The position numbers and the translations under genes were made by a program. DNA of 64,000 bases from the NCBI RefSeq assembly GCF_041296385.1, contig NC_091013.1:68355563-68419562 (forward strand), written 5' to 3'. The DNA is from Aphelocoma coerulescens. Lineage: Eukaryota > Chordata > Aves > Passeriformes > Corvidae. The notes under the pieces are model-generated. The model was not told the origin of the DNA and did not search any database. It saw only the letters and a list, made by a program, of their open reading frames with translations. Below are positions 1 through 12,200 of the stretch, in pieces. The first letter of the stretch is position 1. Each line of letters opens with the position of its first letter.

Positions 1-86
1 TTCTATTCTATTCTATTCTATTCTATTCTATTCTATTCTATTCTATTCTATTCTATTCTATTCTATTCTATTCTATTCTATTCTAT
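1..86. repeat. (TTCTA)n pentanucleotide microsatellite
   Basis: About 17 uninterrupted copies of TTCTA run from the first base to about position 86 and then change to unique sequence at TTCTATGCTAG. The left end is cut by the window, so the full array length is unknown. The copies show no interruptions, which suggests a recently active and probably length-polymorphic locus. It is not telomeric, because no TTAGGG units are present. Confidence 0.97.
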
Positions 87-2795
87 GCTAGACCTGTCCC
101 AGTGGTTGCATCTCTTTGCCCAAAAGCAAAGATAGGGAAAATAATATTGGGGCTGTCTTAGTACGAGGTTGAATACAGCTGGAGCATATTTTTTTGCCCA
201 CTTCTGTAGACAACAAACAAGACACCAAGGAAGATCAAAGCCTCATTTGTATTGTAGAGGTCAAGATACCCAGGGAGGAAAAGTCATGTAAGTCCTCTGT
301 ATAGAACTACTGGGCAAGCAGAAATGCAGTTGGACACAAACCATGTCTGGCTAAAGGTGGGCAGTGTGGTCCCCAGTTTTGTCTTCACTTCTGTGCCTGG
401 AGCCCAGGACTCAGGAGGAAGTTGCAAATGGTTTCGCTCCAGCCTCTCAGCATGTGTGAGCAGGATGGTCCAGCCCTGGCTAAATTCTCTCACAGCATGA
501 GGGCATCCTCTGGCCTCAATGGATCGGAGGCTCTCACTTCCCATAAGAGGATGCGGCATCACCTGTGAAAGCATTTTGCAGTGAGCAACACAGGATGGTT
601 GGCAGGTGTTCACAGGCAGCAAGGATGGTGGCAGACCTGCACAATTAGGACGTAGTAAGAATCAGTAAATTCCTAAATAAGGCCTGAACCAACATTTCTT
701 GTGTTGTGAAGATTTTTTCGTGATGCTGTTGTGGTGCCTTTTGCAGTGCATCTTGCTAATTCTGTCTTCTGTGTGAGGGTCTTTACATGAGTAAAAGAGC
801 TACCAAGGAAATGAATCAGCGTTGCATGGTTTGGCTCTTGGTTTACTTCAGGCAGTTAAACATGGGCACGTGAGACTTTTTTTTAATTTTCTGGTTCCAT
901 TAAGGTATAATGAACCTTGCCTGAGGGTGCTTTATGCAGATCACCTCAATCTTTTATAGCTGCTATTTGCATATTTCATATAAAGAATGCTGAATCTCTG
1001 TGTGGCATTTCTGTGACTTCATCAAACAAATATGAAATTCGTCCTTGCAAGAGCTAGTGGGGAATTATATGAGGGACATTTTATTTCTTAATAAAGAAAC
1101 TAATATTTGTTTTAATATAATTTGGTATCTATAGGACTTAATGACTATTGGAGTGCTTTTAATGAAATCACATACACTATATTTGTAACCTTACATTCTG
1201 ATCCAAAAATCTGTCATGTCTCTATTCCAATCTTTTATAACATAATTCCAATTGTTTTTTGTCATTAAATATGTAATCCATAACAGAAATGTCATAACTT
1301 TGCATAATATATATAAAAATATATTTATAAGTATTCAAATATAAATAAAAATATATAAACACTCCAGTAGGAATGCAGACCTGTTATATAGTAGGAGCAT
1401 CTTCAGTAATCACATTCTTTCAGGTAGTTTATATTAAAGTTTGTCTGTGTCCACAGATTTTGTATTGTATGCTTAGAAATGAAGAGTTAAAAAAGTTTAC
1501 CTCACTGCATCTGAAATCTGAAGTAAAAAATAGTGAACATAATTCATTCTGCTAATGAGATTCATGAGTTGTCATTCAGTGTAAATCAAAGTCAGTAAAA
1601 CCAAGAGATAGTAAAAATAAGACAAATTAAAATTGCATCCAGCATTTAGCAGAAAAATTGATATCAGAATTTTATTTTGGATGACATCTTCCGGGGGAGA
1701 TTATTATTTCAAAATGTTGAAATAATTAGTTTAGATAGAGTTGGAACAATGTCTCAGAAAGTTTTAGTTATTTGATTTTTTGTTTAATTTTAAAATTATT
1801 TAAATGCACTATTAATGTCAAAATTGTAACTCTTTTTTAAATTTTTGATTCATCAATGTATTCTCTTCCCACACTTCCATCTCTCAGCTCTTCATCTTCT
1901 TGAGTAATATTGAAATAGTCTCATTTGGAACACAGTTCCATTTTGAAACTTTGAAATCCATTGTAAAATGGCATTTTGATCCTTTGCAAAGACTGAGTCT
2001 GTCATTAAATAATGACCTCAAACTAAAAGACTTTGTTAGTATTTCAGCATGCAGATTTCATCCTTTTTTTTTTTTTGGCAGAACATTGTTTATAGTCTTT
2101 ATCTAGTAAGAGATGATTAGCACATTCATTAGCTGTTTGAACTGTTCATATGATGACAAATTTTTAATGTAATTTGAGTTATGAATTATTGACATAAAAC
2201 ATGTTAAGTATGGAATCTGCAAAGAAGAGATGAGCCAAGTAATACACTCAGACTAACCAGCTATTACAAGTATTGTCTGTTTCAGGCTGGCTTTCTGGGC
2301 AGCTGGAGCAAAGTTGCCACCTCTGGCACAGTCTTTCTGTGTTATTAAATTTTCCTGCAAAATTACTTTGTGATAAGTAATAGAAAAGATAAACAGAATA
2401 GTGAGAGTCAAACTGAATGCAAATTGCTCTAAATTTGCATGAGTTTTCAAAGAAATGGAATACCCAGGGCTCTCTGCCTCTGAGTTGAAGGTTTTCTGTA
2501 CCAAGAGGAGGAGAGAAAGTAAGTACCCAGGCAGCAGTCTGTTCACATTAGCTTTATTTTCCTGAACATTTCCTTGGGTTATTTCTGTGCTGGGTAAGAT
2601 GGCAGGGATTAGCTAGTACAATTTAGCTGTTCTATGCTCTCTCTTCTCTGAGAGAGGTTAAATTAAATGGTTCCTGGAGCTCTGTCTGCAACAATATTCC
2701 TTGCCTGGAGCTACACCAAGGTGGAAGAAGTAGCCACACTGGGAACTGTAAGAACAAATTATCTAATGAAAATTTAACTTTGAAATAATATAAAG
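87..2795. other. Non-coding, AT-rich unique sequence (TRPC4 intron 1 or 5' flank)
   Basis: No exon-like or gene-like sequence is seen here. The stretch is AT-rich, with an AT-only low-complexity patch near 1302-1360 and a T run near 2065. Open reading frames are all short, start at random ATGs and match no family I recognise. By position it is either the large first intron of TRPC4 or the region upstream of the gene; the sequence alone cannot separate these. Confidence 0.6.
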
Positions 2796-3258
2796 ATTCA
2801 CAGAATCACAGAATATTCTGAGTTGGAAGGGTCCCACTGGGATCATCAAAGTCCAGATTCTGGCCCTGCACAGGACCATCCCCAAGAGTCCTGTGCCCTC
2901 ATATGCCCAAGAGCACTGTTCAAATTCTTCTTAACTCTGTCAGGGTTGGTACTGTGACCACTTCCCTGGGGAGCCTGTTCCAGTGCCCATCCACCCTCTG
3001 GTTGGTTTTCACCCGTTGGGTAAAAAAGTCTTTTTCTAATATCCAACCTAAACCTCTCCTGACACAACTTCAGGCCGTTCCCTCGTGTTCTGTCACCACA
3101 GAGAAGAAATCGGTGCCTGCCCCTCCTCTTCCCCTCACAAGGAAGTTGTAACTGCAATGAGGTCTCCCCTCAGTCTCCTCCAGGCTGAACAGACCAAGTG
3201 ACCTCAGCCACTCCTCATTCAGCTTCCCCTCAAGGTCCTTCACCATCTTCAAACCCAA
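2796..3258 (-). mobile_element. CR1 LINE fragment, 5'-truncated, antisense to TRPC4
   Basis: The + strand reads from the characteristic CR1 3' terminus (repeated CACAGAATCACAGAAT followed by GTTGGAAGGGTCCC) into the end of the CR1 second ORF, so the element lies on the minus strand. The minus-strand frame at 3070-3258 keeps recognisable C-terminal residues of the CR1 polymerase protein (LGLFSLEETEGR). Only about 460 bp remain, which is typical of 5'-truncated CR1 copies. No target-site duplication is seen, as is usual for CR1. It is non-functional. Confidence 0.93.
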
Positions 3259-6200
3259 GAAGGAAAAAGAAAAAAAATATCAAGAAAGAAGTTTATTGGC
3301 AGATTTGACAACAGCCTGTCTCAGCTATGGGCTCCACAAGCTGGAATTGTGTTGATAACCAGCCTTTATTTCCACCATTTCTGTTCAAGCTCAGCTGGTT
3401 CCTGCACCGCACCATGAGGAGCTGCATATTCATATTGCAAGCTGGAGGTCACATTTGATTTAATGACAGCAAATAAATCCAGCAGCAAACATAAGTCTGA
3501 CCAAAATACAGAAGAGAGAAGATGTGTGTCCACACACTGTTCTCGTGACATCTACGTACACTACATAGGCACTGGTAGGATCCCTGGAAAAGAGCTGTAC
3601 AGCCGTGTACTGGCATTCCCACCACCCAACACAGGGGCAGTGTGTGCTTCCTGACACTAATGAAGAGCTGAATCCACTCTTAGCCTACCAGCACAGCTTC
3701 AGTGTTTTTATTCAGAAAGGCTACAGGGAGTGGTATTTATTTTAGATTATAATTGCTGGTTTTCTCTTTTTTCATACAAAGGAAATCAGCAAAGCAGAGA
3801 TTATTGCTCCAACTTCAATTAAGTATTTCCACACCATCCAGCATTCAGGTTATTGTTTTCCCAATAACTTTACCAACCTCTGCTGCTCTTCTGTTGAAGT
3901 AGAGGTGGTATATAAGAACAGAGCATTTGGAGATGGTGTACAATGTGCAGTCAGTGCAGTCATTAAAAAAGCCCTGAAACAATCATAAAATAAATATTAG
4001 AAATAATAATTTTGACATGATCCAGAGAGGGAGGAAAACCTTTAAGTTATTAGAAGCCTTCAGTCATTACACACACTTCTTGCTTAGCTTTGGAGAGATG
4101 TTTTTCAAATATTTTCCTCACATACTTACGTAATTTAGCTAGATGAGAAAGGTCATAATCTCCAGAAAACACACAGTATACTTTAAAAAATGCTATGGCT
4201 ACAGACAAGCGCTTTTGGTGGCATAGATTACATCATGGGGAGGGGGCACTGGAATTATTTTGGAGGAAGAGTCTCCTGAACATGACACTTATCCCACATC
4301 CCATCCTTTATGAAGCATATTTTGTCCAGGGTGCAGTCTTCTGAAGGGAATTGGTGATGGCTCTGGTGCTCTCCTCCTAAACCATTGTCTTCTTTCTTCC
4401 TGGTAGTGAAGGTTTTCTTTCTCCACACAGTCTGCAGTGGATTGCACCCTCTTTCTGCCAGCTTTCTTCAACTGGTTTTCCTGGGTGCTGGAATCTGAAC
4501 TTCCCAAGCCATTGTTGTGGACCACATGATTCTCCTCTCTGAAGCTCTCCTGGATCACTCTCTGACCCTTTGCAGTCCTGAATCAGTGGCAGGTTCCGGC
4601 ATGAGGACATTTCCTTTGTCCCAGTCTGGACTCATCCTTATTGCTGATCAATGATCTCAATCCATTACTGACTACCTTGTAATTTAAACTAGCTGTTCTG
4701 TAGAATTTCATCATAAAATCGATGGTGGTGTTGCCTCCTGCTTTAATAGAGGTAGATGCTTCTCGCAATGAATTGACAGTATGTGGAAGAGCTTTCTATG
4801 CTTAAAACCAAACAGGAAATACGCAGTGCATTAACTACTAAGCAAGTGTTTTCACAGTTTATTGTCAGGGTGCACATGTCATGTGGTTGACCATGGTCTT
4901 TTTTTGGATCCACAATGAAGAAACATGATATATTAGAGGTGTTGAGGTTCTGTTACATGGCAGCTACGCTTTGTGTGCATGCTGCAAGGTTAGCTGTTTC
5001 TAAACATTTATTTTTGTGGTTTCCTATGTGTTCTTACTGTCTCTTTAAGGCAGTTTTGTGGGAATGAAATGTTTAGTGCTGAAGGATCAGATCCAAAAAT
5101 AGAAAAGAAATAGTTCTGAACATAAGCAACGATCTGAAGTACAAAGCCTAATGATAAATATAATTGTTAAAAATAGGAAATGGTGCTAGAAGTACTACTG
5201 AGGTATTTGTTTCTAGTAACAGCTTATTTCTTCTGTCTCCAGTAAGATAAGTGTCCTGAGGAAACTGTATGAAATAATGTGAAATTAAAGGTTGTAAATT
5301 AAAGTTTCTCTCTGCCAGGTTATAAAAGCCGTAGTGCATGCTCCACTGCAGCAGAAAGTCTGGAGAATCCTGCTTTTTGGCTGCTCTCATGGCCAAATTA
5401 TTTGCAAAAATAAAAGCTAAATTCGCAGAACGTGACATCTGGAATTTGCTCCAAGCTACACCAGCTGAAAACCCTATTAATAAAAGAATGGGGTTTTAAA
5501 ATCTAATTAATTATTTACAAGTCCTGTGGTGGTTGAAGGTGGCTCTTCCTAAATAACATGTAAGAATACTTGTGATGATGTTTCATCCCATGTGCCCTCT
5601 TTCTGGAGGGGTGGCATGTGGGGCAAATGTTGAGTTTACAAGGCAAAGGGTCATGGAATGTTTTGAGTCTTGATTTAGGCCCAGGAACAAACCCTGCGGC
5701 TGCTTGGGAAGAATATTCTAAGCTGAGAAGCAAAACATTCCACGGTCCTTAACCAGCTCAAAACATCAACATCTGACCTTCACAGTGGCATGAATGAAAG
5801 ATTTGAAGAATTACCGTTTTAGAACTGAGTTCTCCAATGCCTCTGGCATTGTCATATGGTGATGCTGTAATTTTAAATTACATGTTGTACCAGGGACACT
5901 ATGTTCACCTAATGAGAAAGGGAAAAATAAGTTTTCCAGAGTCATAATTCCTTTTGTATAAAGAGTATGTAAATGGCTATAGGGTTTTCAGTCAAAATTG
6001 TTAATATAAATTCATTTTATTTATAGATTAAAATAAAAAGAAAGTTTCCTTGAAGAAACTATATTACAGTCTCACAAAACTGATAAAATGTCAAGCTTCA
6101 GAGTAACTACTTTAAAAGGTGAATTAAACTAAGACCTAGTTTAATTTTTAAGTTACAAATAATTTATCAAGTGTAAAAACTGGGTATGTCACACTTTTTA

Positions 6201-9169
6201 TTTTACAAATATAATTGTTGGAGTTGTTCTAAAGATTAATATTAATTCCACTGTGCAAAACAACTCTAAATCTATAAATATGTGTACTACAGATCTAAAT
6301 TACCATCTATCCAAACACAGTTTAATTCATGATTAAACTGTCTCCTGCTGTCTTTCAAAACTCGTGTGTCCCACATGGAAAGAATTTGTAGGCTAAATCC
6401 ATTTTCTGGATGACATACTAGAAGTCTTCCTACTTCATTTAGGCATGTCTAAATCCAAACAAATCAACGACAGCCTCCCTTGTAGCCCACAAGTTCTCCA
6501 GGAGGAATGAATCTGATCCTAAAGAAAGTATCTAAGATATATATATGAAGAATCTGTAGCAGCCTGTTTCACTACACTGACTGTAAAGGAGGACTCCCCT
6601 TAGTTAATCAACTAAATTTAACTAAGACTACTGTGGACAGCTAAATTTAGACAACTAAACTTGGGTGGGAGGAATTCCTCCACAACAGTTTACATGCCAG
6701 TTAGAAATGATGATCTCACTGTCGTGGGCAAAGATGAAACTGACTGTTTGTCTTGGTGCAAGTGAAGACATAGTATCAGGACATGGGAAGCTTTCACAAA
6801 TGCCCCATTTTGTGTCTGTCTTGAGAAGCTACTGGCATTAGTCACTCCAATATGTTCCTCAAGCATTTCACTTTCAAACTTACTGATACTCATTGGACTG
6901 TCACCTTTTCATGAATAAATTTTTTTCTTTGCCTGTGTCCTCTCACTTGGGTTGAAATATGTTAACCAATAAGTTGGTTATGCTCTCAAACTGAGCAGCC
7001 CTGGGTACACTTGGAGTTTGAATTAATGGCCAGAGAGCAGGAAAAGTACAGAAGAAAGTCTCAGCTTTTTTCCAAGTATGTTTCTGGCATAGCATGTGAT
7101 ACAGGGCACTTGTAGTTCTGTATCCTTTTCCATACATCTTCTACTGCACTGCAAAGTAGCTTGTACAACAGCCATCACGGTTGCTTTGTGTTTCAAGTGT
7201 TATCTTCTAGGTATTCCAACAAAATCAATTATATAAGTAAGGAGATACGTTTTATTTGTTTGATAGACCACGGTGGAAGTTGCAGTTCAGAACATCTTAT
7301 TTTAGCTACATTTTTTCTTGATTTATAAGCATGTGGTGGAGGAGTTAGAACTGTTTACCAGTTGGCTAGCAAAGGCTTAGAACTTTGCACTTGGCAACTG
7401 ATTTGTTTGAGATAGAGAGTGATGGTATTATAGGAGTGGTAGTTATTTGTGGTGCATTAACTTGATGCAACATGACAGCCTTTTCCCTTTAAATTGCAAG
7501 TGTGATGAAATAGTCCTTGGTTTGATTATTCTGCAAAAGTCCAACTATTAAAAAGTCATAACTGGATTCACTTTGAAGGTTGTTTAAGCAGCAGGAAGTA
7601 TCTCAGATCCCCTTTACCTGACATCTTTGTCTCTATCCTCCACCTGCATTTTGTAAACTAGGCAAGTAGAAGATTCAAGTCGTATGAACGTATTTTCAGA
7701 GGAAACATCCATGATGAAGATGTATGTGGTCCAAATGATCCCTGCAGTTTAGAATATTGCTATGTCTCCTGAAGCAAAGATATGAGGAGAACAAAGCTCT
7801 TTCTCATGTGAGGGGCTTTTTTTAGATTTATTTAGTAATACTCAGAAATAGTATCAAAATACAATATAGCTCTATTTGTGGGTGGTGTGTAGAGAACATT
7901 GTCTTAAGAAAAAGAATATACAAAGCATCTTTATTCACACTCAGCATAGTAGTAACAGTTTAGCAGATTTGCTCCTAAAAAGGCCGCATGGTACTTAATT
8001 CAGGAACTCTTACAAATTTCCCAGATGACAGAGGTGGTTCTGACTTGCAAATGAACATAATAAATTAGAAATCCCTCAATTATTGTTCCTAGGATTCTTC
8101 TCCAGATATATTTGTAAGTATGAAATTGTTTTGTTTTGTCCTATCATCGAAGCAATATTTCACTACCAAGGCTGACTTTCAGAATTTCTGAAGAATAGTT
8201 AAAAAGCCCAAAGTGTTCTACACTTATTGGTCCATTATATATAACTATTACAAAATTAGAAAAACAGCTGCAGAGGTTTGTTTTCAATCAAGAAGGGAAA
8301 AAAAAAAAAAGAAGTAGTTGGAGACAAATAATTCCTGACTTGTTGAGGTCAGTACAAATCATGGATTGAGTTTAAGACCTATAATTTCTAAAGTCTGTAG
8401 TGGCATCCAAAATAGAATGGCTTTTCTTTTTTTAATTATTATATTCTGCTTACTAGATATGTACTATAGAATGCATAGAAAGCGTAAGTCCAAATTCTTT
8501 TCAATGTGTGTTCAAAATTAACATTATGTACTGGCAGAACAACATTCTTCTATGGCAAATGATAACCAAAATTTTATAGGGTAAAAATTACATTATAATT
8601 TTCAGTTCATATTCTCAATTTGTAGACCACATAATAAATTCGAGCATACTCTGATTACAGTCCTGTTGTGATTCTAAGTTTGTGTTTGGTAAAAGGCCTA
8701 CTGGAAGGTTTCTATTTTATCTCCTGAGCTTTTATTTGTAGCCAGTCCTGAATGCAGAACTGAGCACAGGCTCTTTCAGGCACATGTTGTAAGCACTTGT
8801 CTTTGGCATCATGCTCTTATCATTTCTCTCTGTTATAGTCAACTTTGAATTCCTTTTTCAGTGGCAAAATTCAGAAGGAATACTGAAAAATATTATGCCT
8901 CAGAAAAACATTGTTATTAGAATATGCTTCGTTCAAGATTTGACCAAGTGCTCTCAACACTGAATTGTTTTGTGAACATAATGAGTAACACATCTTTCTG
9001 GTTTGAAAGCAGTAGTCCAAGATAATTTTCCTGAAAATCAGATTATAATATTTTTACTTTCAAGAGAAATACAGTGTATCTTACTTGAAGGGGAACAATT
9101 TCCTCTAGATCTGTGAAGAAGCAGGGGGGTTGGGGGCAACAGTCTTTTCACAAAGAAGTGAAGTTTAAG
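3259..9169. other. Non-coding sequence without identified features
   Basis: An A-rich patch (about 3262-3286) follows the CR1 break. The next 400 bases, to about 3660, are somewhat more GC-rich than the surroundings and could be an unrecognised old repeat, but I could not assign them. The rest is AT-rich unique sequence with short random ORFs, and a 13-A run lies at 8298-8310. I see no splice-flanked coding sequence. Confidence 0.55.
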
Positions 9170-9209
9170 TCATAGAATCATGGAACAGTTTGGGTTGGGA
9201 GGGACTCAA
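9170..9209 (-). mobile_element. CR1 3'-end remnant
   Basis: A short stretch on the + strand reads CATAGAATCATGGAACAG and then TTTGGGTTGGGAGGGAC, the antisense of the CR1 3' terminus. Only about 40 bp remain before the similarity is lost, so this is a very strongly truncated or eroded insertion. Confidence 0.8.
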
Positions 9210-12200
9210 CACAGAGAGTAAGAACTTACTCAAGCACCAAAGATCATGCTGTCATATAAGTAACTGAACACTTCCTTTGATTAAGTTAGCTGCTTCTTAA
9301 AAAAATTAACTTCATGTGCCAGCCACCACAACCCATGGAAATTACTGCAATACTCTCAAATACCAATGGACCAGGGGGAACTTTCTTCAGTAATGATCAG
9401 AGCAATTTATGTCAACACTAGAGTTTCTAAACTGAAAACAAGAGATTGAATTATTGCAGATGCATCTACATTAGTCTAGTATCATAACATCAAAGTACCC
9501 TCTTAAGTGATTTTCCCTTCTGCTTTTCCCCCTCCTACCATGCTTTGTTTGGTGCTGCAGAGAAGCCTGGAGCCGGTGGACTAGATCCCTCAATGGGGTC
9601 TAAAGACGGGTCACTGACTCCAGGTATGTTCCTTCCATATTCCAGCTGCTAATGCTTAGCTTGCAGGACCAGGATAGAGCTCATCTGAGGTAAATCACCT
9701 GAAATACAGGGCTCTCAGCAAGGAGGTCTGCTCCTATTGCACTGTGATACTTGCTGAGGCAGATGCAGTCTTAGGGTATCTATTCCTCTAGGAATGACAG
9801 CATGAAAAAATAATGCTCAAGCTCCAGCGCACTGTGATGACCCACTCAAGTTTTGCACATGCTTTTGAGGAGCACAGAGCAAGTCTCACTAAGCAGACTG
9901 GTGCCTTCCTTATGCCTTGGTTCTGTCACATGCAGATCTGTGTGGTAGCAGGTGGTTTTCTGAATATAGCTGAGACAGCAGGGCTCATGTCACGTAGGCA
10001 CAGGTACACCTGCTCCTGCTTCCTCTTTGGTGGTTGCTCTTGATCAGCCTTGCTTCGCACAGTTAAGAGCAATGTGGCAGAGATTAGCTATTTTAGCAGT
10101 CGCTCATCTGCTCTCATCAAATCAGACTAGACTTGTAGAAGCAGAGCTGGTCACCAGCCAGTTCAATTCTTTGCTTCTACCTTCTCACCTGACACAAACT
10201 GAAGTTTGGCAGATAGGCTGCTAACAGTGTTCTCGAGAAAGCTGGCTTAATTTCCTTTATACTTCCTTTTTTTCGGTTTAGTCTAGTTTGGGTTTGGTTG
10301 GGCATTTTTCTGGGGGGAAAATGGGGGTTTGGTTTTTGGTTTTTTTTGGAGGAGAGGTGTGGATAAAATAAATTGATTGCAGAATGTGAAGGAAAAGGTA
10401 AGGATAAAGACTTGCTTCAGGAGTGACACATGATACTGAAGACATCTTATGCTGTCATCCCTGAAAATGTGACAGCAAGAAGTTGAAAGCAAGAAAGTTT
10501 TGCCCATTGTCCCCTAGCAAAAGGCAAACATATAGCCAGTTCACCCCAAATCTTTCCATCCACCCATCATCCATCTGATGGATGTCATAGATTAAAACAA
10601 CTTGGATGAATGGTTGTCAATAAGAAGGCTGTTAGCAAAATTTGCTTAAATAGGTCAGGGTTGAGTATAATTAGAAGTAATGGGGTGTGAGATAGCAAAG
10701 TGAAATAGCAGGGAAATATCTGGAAAGCATTTTGAATAGTGAAGTGTGTTGAACTGTGAAACATTCTCTCCTAGTGTTGAAATACATGCATATGTGTTCA
10801 TAATTTATATTCTGTGCTGTTTTGCCTTTCTAATGTGATATGATAATCATGTATCTATGAAAATTATTGGGAAATCTTGGCACCTCTGATTTAATCCTAG
10901 CAGTATATATCTCTAGTGGGGCAAGTAGTGAGCCACATATCATAGATCAGAAATAACCAGATGGCAGCCCAGAAGGGCTCTGACGTTTGCTCGAATGTGG
11001 AGTAACAGGCTATCAGGCTGTGGGATGGTAACACCTGGTTGCCTGTTAGCACTTTGTGTCAAGGCAAAACTTTGATTGTCCCAAAAGTGGAGCAGTGCCT
11101 GCAACAGCCTCATCTGTGCCAAATGATGGCTGCTAATGTATTATATCTTCATTTTCTCATCAGATAGTGATTTAATGGGAGACATTCTTGATTTTACTAT
11201 TAGTAGCAACAAGTGCATGGCAAAATCCACCCATGCAGTGAGGTGAAGCTCATCCATTGCAGTATGTTGCCAGCAGCCTTGAGGTCTCAGTTTTTGCTGA
11301 CCCTCTGACACCATGGTGAGAAGAGATGTGCTCTTTTCCATATGTCTGCCCCTGTGCATGGCTTTTCTATAGACTGCACAGCTAGGGAGCAGTTTGATAG
11401 TCACCCCCTTGGTGCTGCAGCTGCCCTAAAGCAGATGGTCTTCATTATTCCTTCCCCAGCAGACGTCTAAATTCAGTGTGCTCCTGGGCTCTTCCTAGTG
11501 CTTAACTTGGCAGATGATACCTGCCCTAGAGGCAGCCGATCCCCAGCCTGTCTCATGACTTCCACCTGACCCAGTTCATATCTGAAACCTCAATGTATCA
11601 TCTTGTGGCCCTACAGACCAATATTCAGGCAACTGAATTCTGTTCACCGTGTGGGATTTGCATCCAGGCCCACACAGGGTGTTCATGCAGGTGTCCCTAA
11701 GTGTGCTAGGTGAGAACACAGTCTGTTACCTGTTGGTGCTGACTGGCTGGTCGATCCCTAAGGCGAGTTGAATCACTTTGCAAGTGCTGCTAAAACTGTG
11801 ATAAAGTTGGCTAGAGGGTATGTGTCTAGCGATATCTGAAATGGTGTCCTTCTTGGATTCTACCTGTGCACAAAGAAAGGTATATTCTATTTGGCCAGTT
11901 ACCAAGGATGTCTCAGGCATGTAGGATATCTTAAAGGTCATTCTCTGTTTAGAAAATCTAATCCCATCCTGGTTATCCACTGACAACAGAGGGAGTTTGG
12001 GGACTTATCTCAAATGTCGATGTCTACATTTAGACATTTAACGTAGGTGTCTTAACCCTGAACTGAATCCCACCCACAGTTTTATTTTCCCAAAAGAAGT
12101 AGTCTAAGGACATGAGACTGCCTGAAGCAAAATGCCAAAAACTTGCCAGTAAATGATTGTCAAATATATGCACTACTTTGACACAGCTCTCATCCAAACA

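Noticed and set aside
1..86. Possible telomeric or satellite array
   Set aside because: The unit is TTCTA, not TTAGGG, and the array ends within 86 bases, so it is a simple microsatellite at the window edge.
3070..3258. Short minus-strand ORF with protein similarity
   Set aside because: The similarity is to the C-terminus of the CR1 LINE polymerase protein, so it belongs to the dead CR1 fragment and is not a gene.
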